Shown here piece by piece: positions 5,491 through 13,549 of a stretch of 30,505 nt of DNA; within the stretch, counting starts at the first letter, position 1, and every line of letters starts with the position of its first letter. Source of the stretch: Nitrospira sp. SG-bin1. GTDB taxonomy: Bacteria > Nitrospirota > Nitrospiria > Nitrospirales > Nitrospiraceae. The position numbers were made by a program, and so were the translations under genes. The stretch spans positions 24,348 through 54,852 of the forward strand of contig LVWS01000010.1 in NCBI GenBank assembly GCA_002083365.1. Direction: 5' to 3'. Under the pieces are notes generated by a model. It had not been told where the DNA came from. It ran no database searches and saw only the letters and a program-made list of their open reading frames with translations.

Positions 5491-7389
5491 GTGAAGATCG
5501 AGTATTCCAAAGGTGAGCGGGCGTCAAAAGAACTCATCCTATTGAATCGCCAACAATTTGAAACCGCCAGCGGCCGGAAGATGAAGGTCATGCTGATCTT
5601 CCCGCCTGATTGGTTCCCCTCGGAACCCTATCTTTCGCTTCCCTCTCTTACCGCCGTCCTCCGTCAGGCCGGCCACACGGTGATTCAAAAAGACATCAAC
5701 TGTGAGATGTGGGACTGGTACTTCAGCGAGGATTTTCTGAAGAAGGTACTGCGCCGGGTGCCGCAACAGCTCGATCGGTTGCGAAAGCTTTCAAAGAAGC
5801 GAGAGCTGAGCGAAGCCGAGATGGATTTGCAGCTGGCACTCTGCGACGTGACCCATCAACGGATGGCAAAGTTGATCCAAAATGCCGAAGAGGCGAAGCG
5901 CGTAATTCGAAGTGAGCAATTCTATGATATCGATAAGTTAGAATGGGCTCTTCAAGTCTTTCGCGAAGTGATGTCTGTCATTTCAATGGTCTATTTTCCA
6001 GCGAGAATCTGCATGCCGCCGATGGAGACGGACCTCTCGTACAAGGTCTATGTCTCGTCCGAAATCATGGACGCGGTGAACGATACGCAGGTTAATATCT
6101 ATCGCGACGTCTTCGATCATTTAGTGAAGCCGGCGATCGAGCGAGAGCAGCCGGACGTGATCGGGATCTCGATCGTCTTGCAGCAGCAGATGTTTTCCAC
6201 CATGACGTTCTGTGCCCTCATCAAACAGCACTTTCCCCACATCCATGTCACGATCGGCGGGAATACGGTGACCCGCTTGCGCGATGTGCTGCCCCAGTCG
6301 CAACTATTCCAGTACTTCGATAGCGCCGTGGTGTATGAAGGGGAGACGGCGTTTGTGCAGCTAGTGTCGGCGGTGGGGGCGAAGCGCAGCCTGGCCGACG
6401 TCCCCAATACCATCTATAAGGACGAGACCGGCGTCCATACCTCGCCGACCAGTTATGCGGAGGATCTCGCGACGCTGCCGCCGCCGGATTTCGAGGGTTT
6501 GCCGCTGGAGAAATACTTCGTGCCGACGAGGATTTTGCCCTATCTGGCGACGCGAGGTTGCTACTGGGGGCGCTGTGAGTTCTGCGATCACGGGGAAGGT
6601 TACACGGCCGGCTATCGGTCGAAGAAAATCCAGGATATTCTCGCCGACATTCAGTTTCTGCGTGACAAATACGGTGTGACGCATTTTCACTTCACCGACG
6701 AGTCTTATCCACCCGCCTTGTTCCGCAAGCTCACACGCGGTCTTATTGAAGCCCAGATGGGGATCACTTGGACGACGCACATGCGGTTTGAAAAGAGCCT
6801 ACTCGATGAGCAGGTCTGGCAGGATGCGAAGGAGTCGGGCTGCCGCTATCTCCATTTTGGCTACGAGTCCGGCGTGGAGCGAGTGCTGCAACTGATGGAT
6901 AAGGCGACGACGACCGAAGTGATGACGAAGCACTTGAAGCTTACGGCCGAGGCGGGGATTTGGAATCATTGCATGGGCTTCTTCGGTTTTCCCGGTGAGA
7001 CCAAGGAAGAGGCCTGGCAGTCGGTGCAGTTCCTGGAGGCGAACAAAGACCGTGTCCATTCACTGGGGTTCGGGACGTTCGATCTTGGACGCCACAATCC
7101 GGTGGCGAAGCATCCGGAGAAGTGGGGCGTGACGGCCTACAAGAATCCGGAGTGGGACCTGGCGCTGGACTATTACTACACGGTCAAGAACGGGATGAGC
7201 ATCGAAGAGGCCGAGCGGGTGTTCGAACAATTCGAACGGAATCATCACCCCGGCTGGGATCTGCGGCTCTACACGCGCGAATATATCTTTCTCTATATCT
7301 CACGATTTGGTTTAAGCAAGTTGCCGGATCTGCAGCATCAATCCGTTAAGACGTCTGGAGTAGTGCCCACCCTGGCGGGGAAAATGTGA
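5491..7389 (+). CDS. B12-binding-type radical SAM protein, copy A
   Basis: A protein of about 632 residues. The N-terminal cobalamin-binding-like domain has KVMLIFPPDWFPSEPYLSLP, SLTAVLRQAGHTVIQKDIN and, after a long helical insertion, DVIGISIVLQQQ and VTIGGNTVTRL. A TIM-barrel radical SAM domain follows with RGCYWGRCEFCDHG (cysteines about 357, 362 and 365), then FTDESYPPALF, FGYESG and GFFGFPGETKEEAW, and a C-terminal domain ending near REYIFLYISRFG. The cluster motif is C-x4-C-x2-C rather than the canonical C-x3-C-x2-C. It should bind [4Fe-4S] and SAM and possibly cobalamin; no DxHxxG cobalamin ligand was seen. The substrate is unknown; methylation or rearrangement of lipids, RiPPs or tetrapyrroles are family precedents. 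GTG 5491 has an AGGGGA sequence 10 bp upstream and is preferred; an in-frame TTG at 5458 is also possible. A paralog follows directly. Confidence 0.85.
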   Translation: MKIEYSKGERASKELILLNRQQFETASGRKMKVMLIFPPDWFPSEPYLSLPSLTAVLRQAGHTVIQKDINCEMWDWYFSEDFLKKVLRRVPQQLDRLRKLSKKRELSEAEMDLQLALCDVTHQRMAKLIQNAEEAKRVIRSEQFYDIDKLEWALQVFREVMSVISMVYFPARICMPPMETDLSYKVYVSSEIMDAVNDTQVNIYRDVFDHLVKPAIEREQPDVIGISIVLQQQMFSTMTFCALIKQHFPHIHVTIGGNTVTRLRDVLPQSQLFQYFDSAVVYEGETAFVQLVSAVGAKRSLADVPNTIYKDETGVHTSPTSYAEDLATLPPPDFEGLPLEKYFVPTRILPYLATRGCYWGRCEFCDHGEGYTAGYRSKKIQDILADIQFLRDKYGVTHFHFTDESYPPALFRKLTRGLIEAQMGITWTTHMRFEKSLLDEQVWQDAKESGCRYLHFGYESGVERVLQLMDKATTTEVMTKHLKLTAEAGIWNHCMGFFGFPGETKEEAWQSVQFLEANKDRVHSLGFGTFDLGRHNPVAKHPEKWGVTAYKNPEWDLALDYYYTVKNGMSIEEAERVFEQFERNHHPGWDLRLYTREYIFLYISRFGLSKLPDLQHQSVKTSGVVPTLAGKM

Positions 7390-7460
7390 TGAGTCGTTGT
7401 TCGCATCTCGCGAGATACGCCCTTCACCAACGACGCTTCACGAAAGCAGAGCATGGATAA
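7389..7460 (+). CDS. possible 23-residue bridging ORF between the two radical SAM genes
   Basis: ATG 7389 overlaps the stop of radical SAM copy A as TGATG, and a GGGGA sequence lies 7 bp upstream. The frame encodes MSRCSHLARYALHQRRFTKA plus three residues. It ends at a TAA (7458-7460) that lies 8 bp inside the next gene. It could be a coupling leader, a small peptide, or chance. No family was recognised. Confidence 0.2.
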   Translation: MSRCSHLARYALHQRRFTKAEHG

Positions 7461-9411
7461 CTTGGTTCAAATAGATGGATTGGCCCCGCTGAAGAGCAGC
7501 GACCGCAAAAAGTCAAAGGTCATGCTGTTGTTCCCGCCTGAGTGGGTCCCGACGGCCCCGTACCTGGCGTTGCCGTCGTTGACGGCCGTGCTGCGTGAAG
7601 CGGGGCATACGGTCATTCAACGCGATATCAATATCGGGATGTGGGATCACTTCTTCAGCATGGACTTTCTGATCTGGGTGAAGGCCCGGTTGGGGATGCA
7701 GCTCAAATCGTTACAAGACAAGGAGAAGGTGGGGCTTCTCGGACTTCTGACTGAACGCGACATGGATCAGAAGGCGGTGGTTGAGGAGGCCTATGACATC
7801 GATGTGTTTGATCTGGCCGAACGGGTGGAAGACGCCAAGCGGATCGTGCGGGGGGAGCGGTTCTACGATGCGGAATTGTTAGAGGGAGCGCTGAATACGT
7901 TCCGCGAGACCATGGCCTACATCTCCTCCGCCTACTATCCTGCCTCGCTCGTCTTCTACCCGATGGAAAGCAATCTCGGTTATCGCCCCGGTGTCTCGAA
8001 CGAAGTCTTCGCCTGTTTGGACGATGAGCAGGTGAACGTCTATCGGGATCTCTGCAATCAATTGATCATGCCTGAAGTCGCCAAAGAAAAGCCCGATGTG
8101 ATCGGGATTTCCATCGGGACACAGATGCAGCTGCTGGCCGGCCTGACCTTCGCCAAGATGATCAAGGAGACGTTTCCGCAGATCCATCTCGTCGTGGGCG
8201 GCAATGTGATTACTCGACTACATGAAGACCTTGTGCATCACGAACGATTTTTCACGGAGGTGTTCGACTCGGCTATCCTGTATGAGGGTGAGCATGCCTT
8301 GGTATGGTTGATCGAAGCCTTGAATGGGCAGCGACCGATCGCCTCGGTGCCCAACTTGATCTATCGGGATAATGCAGGTCTCCATCGAAATCCTGAAGTC
8401 TATACGGAGAAGACGACGGCGCTCCCCTTGCCGGACTTCGATGGAATGCCGATGGATCGCTACTTCGTCCCGGAATTGATCCTTCCCTATCTGGCGACGC
8501 GCGGTTGTTACTGGGGCCGCTGCACCTTCTGCGACCATGGTCAGGGCTACTTCGACCAGTATCGGGGGATGCCGGCTCAGCTGGTGATCGATCAGATCAA
8601 AGCGCTGCGTGATAAGTACCACTGTCGCCATTTTCTGTTTTCCGATGAGTCCTATCCGCCGGCCCTGTTCAAGAAGGTCTCTCAGCTGCTCGTGGATCAA
8701 GACGTCGGGATCAAGTGGACGACGCTCATTCGGTTTGAAGAGACGCTGCAAGACCAGGCGACGTGGGATCTCGCGGCCAAGGCCGGCTGCTGCACGCTCT
8801 ATTACGGGATGGAATCGGCGAATGAACGCGTCTTGAACCTCATGGACAAGCACGCCAAGAAAAGCGTGATCCAGCGTAATCTTCAGATGGCGGCGAAGGC
8901 CGGAATTTGGAACCATGTGATGGCCTTCTACGGGTTTCCAGGCGAAACATATGAAGAAGCGATGGAAACGCGCCAGTTTGTCCTGGAGAACCAGCCGGTG
9001 ATTCACTCACTGGAACTGTTCTACTTCGTGGCCTACCGCCACACCCCGATGGTGCGTCATCCGGAGAAGTTCGGCATCACGATCCACAAGCAGGAGGAGT
9101 ACGATCTCCCGCTGGATTACTACTACACCTTGAATGATCCCCATTCGCTCTCGTGTCTTGAGGCCATGCAGCTCTGCGAAGAATTTTACAAGCAGGATTT
9201 TCACCCCTGGGCCGTTCGGGTAAACTCACGCGAGCATGTCTTTCTGTATATCTCCAAGTTCGGGACGAACCAATTGCCGCAGATCTATGCGCGGCAGACA
9301 CAGTCGGTGGGGTCTACCGACGGGGTTTCAGGCTTGATCACTTGGCCTGTCGCGTCGCAGGGCGACGAAGGAATGTCGCGCGTGACAAGCCACGATGCCG
9401 GGTGGGCGTGA
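7453..9411 (+). CDS. B12-binding-type radical SAM protein, copy B
   Basis: A 652-residue paralog of the preceding gene, about half identical by eye over the full length. The N-terminal domain has KVMLLFPPEWVPTAPYLALP, LREAGHTVIQRDIN, DVIGISIGTQMQ and LVVGGNVITRL. The radical SAM core has RGCYWGRCTFCDHGQGY (C352, C357, C360), FSDESYPPALF, YYGMESANERVL and AFYGFPGETYEEAM, then REHVFLYISKFG. The same C-x4-C-x2-C spacing is kept, so it is not an error in one copy. The insertion after the first B12-like block differs from copy A, and there is a unique tail of about 30 residues. ATG 7453 has only a weak ribosome-binding site, consistent with translational coupling from upstream. Conserved divergence suggests two related steps or a heterodimer acting on one pathway; this is inference. 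Confidence 0.86.
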   Translation: MDNLVQIDGLAPLKSSDRKKSKVMLLFPPEWVPTAPYLALPSLTAVLREAGHTVIQRDINIGMWDHFFSMDFLIWVKARLGMQLKSLQDKEKVGLLGLLTERDMDQKAVVEEAYDIDVFDLAERVEDAKRIVRGERFYDAELLEGALNTFRETMAYISSAYYPASLVFYPMESNLGYRPGVSNEVFACLDDEQVNVYRDLCNQLIMPEVAKEKPDVIGISIGTQMQLLAGLTFAKMIKETFPQIHLVVGGNVITRLHEDLVHHERFFTEVFDSAILYEGEHALVWLIEALNGQRPIASVPNLIYRDNAGLHRNPEVYTEKTTALPLPDFDGMPMDRYFVPELILPYLATRGCYWGRCTFCDHGQGYFDQYRGMPAQLVIDQIKALRDKYHCRHFLFSDESYPPALFKKVSQLLVDQDVGIKWTTLIRFEETLQDQATWDLAAKAGCCTLYYGMESANERVLNLMDKHAKKSVIQRNLQMAAKAGIWNHVMAFYGFPGETYEEAMETRQFVLENQPVIHSLELFYFVAYRHTPMVRHPEKFGITIHKQEEYDLPLDYYYTLNDPHSLSCLEAMQLCEEFYKQDFHPWAVRVNSREHVFLYISKFGTNQLPQIYARQTQSVGSTDGVSGLITWPVASQGDEGMSRVTSHDAGWA

Positions 9412-9474
9412 GGATCATGCGCAAGCGGACGGATGCACTCCCGTTCTTCGACGAATGGAAGGCGGCGTTGAGGA

Positions 9475-9732
9475 TTACGGCCCGGAGTCGTCGGGAACAA
9501 AGACCGCTGAAATCAGTGCATAGGCGGCCTCAACCGTCCGAGTCATCTCCTCGGCTTTCCGATACTGTTGCATGTATTGCGTTGGGTTGTTGGTGAGGCC
9601 GGCATAGCGTGCAGGGTTCCAGTTGTAGAGTTGGACTCGCTTCGCCCGTTCCAGATCTTCGGTGGTGATGGGAAGTGTGAGGTCCAGAATCTCCAGCGCA
9701 TGGGCGACGTCCTGCTCGGTGATGCGATCCAT
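9475..9732 (-). CDS. small J-domain-like protein lacking HPD
   Basis: An 85-residue soluble protein. Its pattern ALEILDLTLPITTEDLERA, then VQLYNWNPARYAG, then EEMTRTVEAAYALI follows the layout of a J domain (LgL...t..elk.AyR; HPD loop; +...i..AY..L). NPA stands where HPD would be, so it should not stimulate a DnaK ATPase. It may be a structural J-like adaptor. It is convergent with radical SAM copy B (64 bp between the stops) and divergent from the PhzF gene. Coding nature is supported by composition and a sensible fold pattern. The family assignment is tentative. Confidence 0.55.
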   Translation of the reverse strand: MDRITEQDVAHALEILDLTLPITTEDLERAKRVQLYNWNPARYAGLTNNPTQYMQQYRKAEEMTRTVEAAYALISAVFVPDDSGP

Positions 9733-9836
9733 GGGCGAAGTGTGCCAAAGAGAAGGAGACCTGTCAAACGATCACGGTCGTTGGCTCGGATGCGAGTTGG
9801 TTCTCAGGTGTGATCCAGACGAGTTCGGGAGTGACC

Positions 9837-10766
9837 ATGGCTGAACAACGGTCCCTAAAGTTCTATCAGGCTGATGTCTTTACCTCTCAACCGTTCGGGG
9901 GCAATCCTGTCGCGGTATTTCCCGACGCCGACGGCCTGGCGGACGACGAACTCCAACAGATTGCCCGGGAGATGAATCTATCGGAGACGGTGTTCGTCTT
10001 TCCGCCGACCGATCCCGCTGCCGTGGCCAGATTGCGGATCTTCACCCCCACCCAGGAAATACCCTTTGCCGGCCATCCGGTGTTGGGGACGTTCTATGTG
10101 CTGGCTCAGCTTGGAAGGATTTCCATTCAAGAACCCGTCACCCATGTCACGCAGGAATGTAATATCGGTTTGTTTTCCGTCGAATTGCATGCGGAACAGA
10201 GCCGTGTGGTACGGGTCGTCATGTCCCAACCTAAACCGGAATTTCTCGACCCGGTCGATGCCCTCGATGATGTCTATTTGGTCGGTGGAGCCCTCGGCTT
10301 GCCAAAACACGTCATCGCCGATACGAAATGGCCCCTCCAAGTCGTGTCGACCGGCTTGCCGGTCTTGATCGTGCCCGTGCGGACGTTGACGGCCGTGCGA
10401 TCCATTACCCCTGATGCCTCGGCCATCATCAATGTCTGTGAACGGTTCGGCGCCAACGGCATCATGGTCTTCACGACGGTGACCGTTGAATCGTTCGCCT
10501 CCGTCCACACGAGGATGTTTGCGCCCAAGATCGGCATTCTGGAGGATCCCGCAACGGGCAGTGCCGGCGGCGCACTGGGTGCCTACCTGGTTCACAATGG
10601 CGTCGTAGAAGTCGGACCGACCACCGACATTCTCATCGAACAAGGCTACGAGATCGACCGGCCCTCTCGGATTCTCGTCCAAGTAGAATCGGACGACGAT
10701 GTGATTCAAGGTGTGAAGGTCGGCGGGCATTGTGTGATGGTGGTGGAAGGGGTGTTGAGGTTTTGA
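9837..10766 (+). CDS. PhzF-family isomerase/epimerase-like protein
   Basis: A 309-residue protein with the two-fold diaminopimelate-epimerase-like architecture of PhzF proteins. The N-terminal half has YQADVFTSQPFGGNPVAVFP, the acidic catalytic residue in NLSETVF (E50) and FAGHPVLGTF. The C-terminal half has LEDPATGSAGGALGAYL. Characterised PhzF isomerises trans-2,3-dihydro-3-hydroxyanthranilate, but most homologs, including this lone copy without other phenazine genes, have unknown substrates. ATG 9837 has a GGGAG ribosome-binding site; an in-frame GTG at 9810 would add nine poorly conserved residues. It is probably cytoplasmic. Confidence 0.88.
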   Translation: MAEQRSLKFYQADVFTSQPFGGNPVAVFPDADGLADDELQQIAREMNLSETVFVFPPTDPAAVARLRIFTPTQEIPFAGHPVLGTFYVLAQLGRISIQEPVTHVTQECNIGLFSVELHAEQSRVVRVVMSQPKPEFLDPVDALDDVYLVGGALGLPKHVIADTKWPLQVVSTGLPVLIVPVRTLTAVRSITPDASAIINVCERFGANGIMVFTTVTVESFASVHTRMFAPKIGILEDPATGSAGGALGAYLVHNGVVEVGPTTDILIEQGYEIDRPSRILVQVESDDDVIQGVKVGGHCVMVVEGVLRF

Positions 10767-10957
10767 AACGGCGAGTCTCCCGTGCTCGCGCGACGCGCAC
10801 AGGACTGATCAAATGTTTATCAGATCGGGCTGTGCTCGTCGCATGCGCGCAGTTGGAGACCAATTGGCCTTCCTTTTTAGCTTGGACAAAGAGACGGGCG
10901 TTCTTTCTGTCGCCTGCAAGCATTCCAAAACTTTATGTGTGAGGGGAGAGTGAAAAG

Positions 10958-11986
10958 ATGAAGGCGGTACTGTTTCGTGAGCATGGGGGGCCGGATAAGC
11001 TCTCGTACGAAGAGATGCCGATGCCGCAGATCGGTCCGCAAGACGTGTTGATTCGGGTCAAGGCCTGCGCGTTGAACCATCTGGATTTGTGGGTGAGGCA
11101 GGGGAGTCCCGCCTATGCCGTTCCCTTCCCCCATGTGGGAGGTTCGGATGTTTCGGGCATCGTCGAACGAGTCGGTGCTCACGTGGAGGGCATCGTGATC
11201 GGAACGCCGGTCTTTGTATCACCGGGCATCAGTTGTTGGAATTGCGAGTTCTGCTTGGCCGGTCGGGACAATATGTGTCGGACCTATCATCTCCTTGGCG
11301 CCAAGGTGCATGGCGGCTATGCCGAGTATGTGAAGGTCCCGTTTCGCAATGTGCTTCCGATTCCCGACAATATCACCTTTGAACAGGCCGCGGCATTTCC
11401 GCTCGTGTCCATCACGGCGTCCCACATGCTGTTCGCCTTGGCGCGGCTCCAGCCTGGAGAAACGGTGCTCGTGATGGGAGCGGGAAGCGGCGTCGGGATG
11501 ATGGCCGTTCAGATGGCCAAGCTGGCCGGAGCGCGTGTGATCACGACAGTCGGTTCGGAAGACAAGATTCCCAAAGCCGTTGTCTTGGGAGCCGATGCCG
11601 TCATCGATCACTCCAAGGAAAAAGTCTCGGAACGGGTCAAGTTACTCACGGAAGGGCGAGGCGTCGATGTGGTGGTGGAACATATCGGACCGGACGTATG
11701 GGACAGTTGTCTGGCATCGCTCGCAAAGGGCGGTCGGTTGATTACGTGCGGTGCGACGACAGGCGGAGAGGTCCAGCTCAACTTGCGCTCGGTGTTTTCC
11801 CGCCAGCTGACGATCAAAGGATCCTATATGGGTACGCGGGCAGAACTGGTGAAAGCCGCGGAATTGATCGGCCAAAAGAGGTTGATCGCCGTGGTCGACC
11901 GTACATTTCCGCTTCGGGACGCCCGCGCCGCTCACGCATTGATGGCGAGCCGGAAGTTTTTCGGGAAGATTGTGCTTGTGTGTTGA
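10958..11986 (+). CDS. zinc-binding MDR-family alcohol dehydrogenase/quinone reductase-like
   Basis: A 342-residue medium-chain dehydrogenase/reductase. The GroES-like domain has KACALNHLDLWVRQG and HVGGSDVSGIVERVG. The structural zinc loop has four cysteines (C93, C96, C99, C107). The Rossmann domain has VMGAGSGVGMMAVQMAK, GADAVIDHS and VVEHIGPDVWDSCL, and the end matches RKFFGKIVLV. The position of the catalytic cysteine of classic zinc alcohol dehydrogenases is occupied by the ALNHLD segment, so a reductase on enones or aldehydes is as likely as alcohol oxidation. A strong AGGGGAG ribosome-binding site precedes the ATG. It stands alone downstream of PhzF with a 190-bp gap in which I saw no gene. 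Confidence 0.88.
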   Translation: MKAVLFREHGGPDKLSYEEMPMPQIGPQDVLIRVKACALNHLDLWVRQGSPAYAVPFPHVGGSDVSGIVERVGAHVEGIVIGTPVFVSPGISCWNCEFCLAGRDNMCRTYHLLGAKVHGGYAEYVKVPFRNVLPIPDNITFEQAAAFPLVSITASHMLFALARLQPGETVLVMGAGSGVGMMAVQMAKLAGARVITTVGSEDKIPKAVVLGADAVIDHSKEKVSERVKLLTEGRGVDVVVEHIGPDVWDSCLASLAKGGRLITCGATTGGEVQLNLRSVFSRQLTIKGSYMGTRAELVKAAELIGQKRLIAVVDRTFPLRDARAAHALMASRKFFGKIVLVC

Positions 11987-12007
11987 GTGCCCGCGCCGGC
12001 TGCCTTT

Positions 12008-12037
12008 TTGAGCATTCTTGCCTATCTGTGCTACTCT
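12008..12037 (+). promoter_or_regulatory. candidate promoter of the CBS-domain gene
   Basis: TTGAGC (12008-12013) is followed after 18 bp by TACTCT (12032-12037), preceded by TGC, which resembles an extended -10. It lies about 70 bp upstream of the ATG at 12106. Confidence 0.4.
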
Positions 12038-12105
12038 AGCGCGCATCAGATTAAGCGTGGCCGGCGCTTTCTCACTCATGGTTCACTGAAGAAAGGAGCA
12101 AGAGC

Positions 12106-12540
12106 ATGTCCACCGTCGCGAAGATCATGAACAAGAAACCCAGGAGCGTAGGGCCGAAAACGTCGATTGCCAGCGCCGCCAAGACGATGCGTGCGGCGCG
12201 GGTAGGATCGCTTTTCGTGAAAAAAGGTCGGCAATTGGTCGGGGTGGTGACGGATACCGACATCGTTCGACGTGCCGTGGCGAGTGGAAAACCATTGGGC
12301 AAACTAACCGTCGAGAAGATCATGACGACGCCGATTTGCACGATCGAGGGGAGTCAGCCGGTCGATGACGCGCAGGATATGATGGCCGACCTGGGTGTAC
12401 GACATCTCGGCGTCACGAGCAACGGGGAAATCTCCGGTGTCGTCTCCGTGCGCGACCTGCTGCTGCACTACAAGCGGTACGCCCAGTCGAAGATTTCGAC
12501 CGATGTGAGTTACTCGGAACCGAAGATCTCACAGGATTAA
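12106..12540 (+). CDS. two-CBS-domain protein
   Basis: A 144-residue protein made of a CBS pair (Bateman module). The first motif is KIMNKKPRSVGPKTSIASAA with VGSLFVKKGRQLVGVVTDTD; the second is IMTTPICTIEGSQPVDDAQD with VRHLGVTSNGEISGVVSVRD. CBS pairs bind adenine nucleotides or SAM and regulate partner proteins. As a stand-alone protein its partner is unknown. The AAGGAG ribosome-binding site before the ATG is strong. It is monocistronic by context, with a convergent gene downstream. Confidence 0.88.
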   Translation: MSTVAKIMNKKPRSVGPKTSIASAAKTMRAARVGSLFVKKGRQLVGVVTDTDIVRRAVASGKPLGKLTVEKIMTTPICTIEGSQPVDDAQDMMADLGVRHLGVTSNGEISGVVSVRDLLLHYKRYAQSKISTDVSYSEPKISQD

Positions 12541-12550
12541 AGCAGAGATT

Positions 12551-12569
12551 CTGAGTGACGAACACTCAG
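12551..12569. repeat. perfect 7-bp inverted repeat between convergent genes
   Basis: CTGAGTG and CACTCAG flank a five-base loop (ACGAA) in the 40-bp gap between the CBS gene stop and the moaB stop. It could help end transcription from both sides, but a T-run is absent on either strand, so an intrinsic terminator is not claimed. Confidence 0.5.
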
Positions 12570-12580
12570 GGTTCGGAACA

Positions 12581-13093
12581 TTACTTTGAGAGTTGTTGAA
12601 TCACGTGGCCCAGCTCCGGAAGAATGAGCTTTTCCATCGCGAGACGAACGGCGTCTTCCGAGCCGGGCGTGGAAAAAAGGACGCGGCCTTTGATCACCCC
12701 GGCGGTCGCCCGGCTCATGATCGCTGGGGAGCCGATGTCTTGATAGGTCAGCAGCCGAAAAATTTCGCCGAATCCCGCAAGCCGTTTCTCCAACATGGCA
12801 TCCACCGCTTCGAACGTGGAATCACGCCGAGAAATGCCGGTTCCGCCGTTGATGATGATGGCCTGCACTGCGTCGTGGACCGTACCTCTGGCGATCCACA
12901 GCTGAATCTGCGCCGGGTCGTCTTTCACGAGATGATACCCAACTACCCTATGGCCTCGTTCTTCAAGGAGCTTGCGAATCAGCTGACCGCTGGTATCCGT
13001 GTCAGGCGTGCGGGTATCGCTACAGGTAATGACCATGCACCCGATTGAAGCGGGTGCATGGGCTTTATGTTCGTGAGGGCTCGGTGTAGTCAT
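12581..13093 (-). CDS. moaB: molybdenum cofactor biosynthesis protein MoaB
   Basis: A 170-residue MoaB/MogA-family protein, which adenylylates or binds molybdopterin before molybdenum insertion. It shows GCMVITCSDTRTPDTDTSGQ at the start, the molybdopterin-binding motif NGGTGISRRDSTFEAV (residues 82-97), and LTYQDIGSPAIMSRATAGVI with VLFSTPGSEDAVRLAM. Length matches MoaB. The cytoplasmic product would serve molybdoenzymes such as nitrite oxidoreductase or nitrate reductase if present. It lies 86 bp downstream of the ferredoxin gene on the same strand. Confidence 0.92.
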   Translation of the reverse strand: MTTPSPHEHKAHAPASIGCMVITCSDTRTPDTDTSGQLIRKLLEERGHRVVGYHLVKDDPAQIQLWIARGTVHDAVQAIIINGGTGISRRDSTFEAVDAMLEKRLAGFGEIFRLLTYQDIGSPAIMSRATAGVIKGRVLFSTPGSEDAVRLAMEKLILPELGHVIQQLSK

Positions 13094-13178
13094 ACGTCTA
13101 GAGACATGCTATCAGCCATCCGCTTCAGCGATCAAGCGTTCGGTTCACCGGATCGTTCGAGCCGCACTCGACGGCCGG

Positions 13179-13505
13179 TCATGCCCATGCGGAATCCGGA
13201 TTCAGTTTAGCCGCCGGTGTTCCTTTGGCGATATGTTCATCCAGGATCGTGGCCACGTCCGCCTCAGTGACCTTGGCGTACCAGGTGTTGTCGGGATAGA
13301 CGACGACCGTCGGCCCCTGTTCGCAGGGACCGAGGCAGCCTGTCGCGCTCACCAGTACTTCTCCCGGCGGAACGGACCTTTGCATCAATCCCATGTTGAA
13401 TGCCATCAACAGCTGTGCGGCACCGGCCGACCCACAAGAGGGTTTGGGGTGGCCCGGAGGACGGGAATTGGTACAGACAAGAATATGATATTTGGGTTTT
13501 GGCAT
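13179..13505 (-). CDS. thioredoxin-like [2Fe-2S] ferredoxin
   Basis: A 108-residue protein with the four cysteines of thioredoxin-like ferredoxins, C11 and C24 (in YHILVCTNSRPPGHPKPSCG) and C57 and C61 (in ATGCLGPCEQGPTVVVYP). The NuoE-like fold ends in WYAKVTEADVATILDEH. It should carry electrons in the cytoplasm; the partner is unknown. The ATG at 13505 is chosen because GAGGAG lies just upstream and the added residues of the longer frame to 13574 overlap the preceding gene without conservation. It is 44 bp downstream of the cyclotransferase-like gene and probably co-transcribed with it. Confidence 0.88.
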   Translation of the reverse strand: MPKPKYHILVCTNSRPPGHPKPSCGSAGAAQLLMAFNMGLMQRSVPPGEVLVSATGCLGPCEQGPTVVVYPDNTWYAKVTEADVATILDEHIAKGTPAAKLNPDSAWA

Positions 13506-13549
13506 AGTCTCCTCAATAAAGATCGACATGGAACATGTAGCTATGGCAC

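Noticed and set aside
8218..9006. 262-codon open frame antisense to radical SAM copy B
   Set aside because: Shadow of a strongly supported gene in GC-rich DNA; no recognisable motif.
9418..9596. ATG frame beginning MRKRTDALPFFDEWKAAL after radical SAM copy B
   Set aside because: Protein-like only for the first 20 residues, then runs antisense through the J-like gene with shadow composition.
9978..10730. 250-codon open frame antisense to the PhzF-family gene
   Set aside because: The plus-strand gene has diagnostic PhzF motifs; the antisense frame is rich in H, D and G as expected for a shadow.
11987..12012. GC-rich stretch followed by TTTTT after the dehydrogenase gene as a terminator
   Set aside because: Only a three-base stem can be drawn; not enough for an intrinsic terminator.
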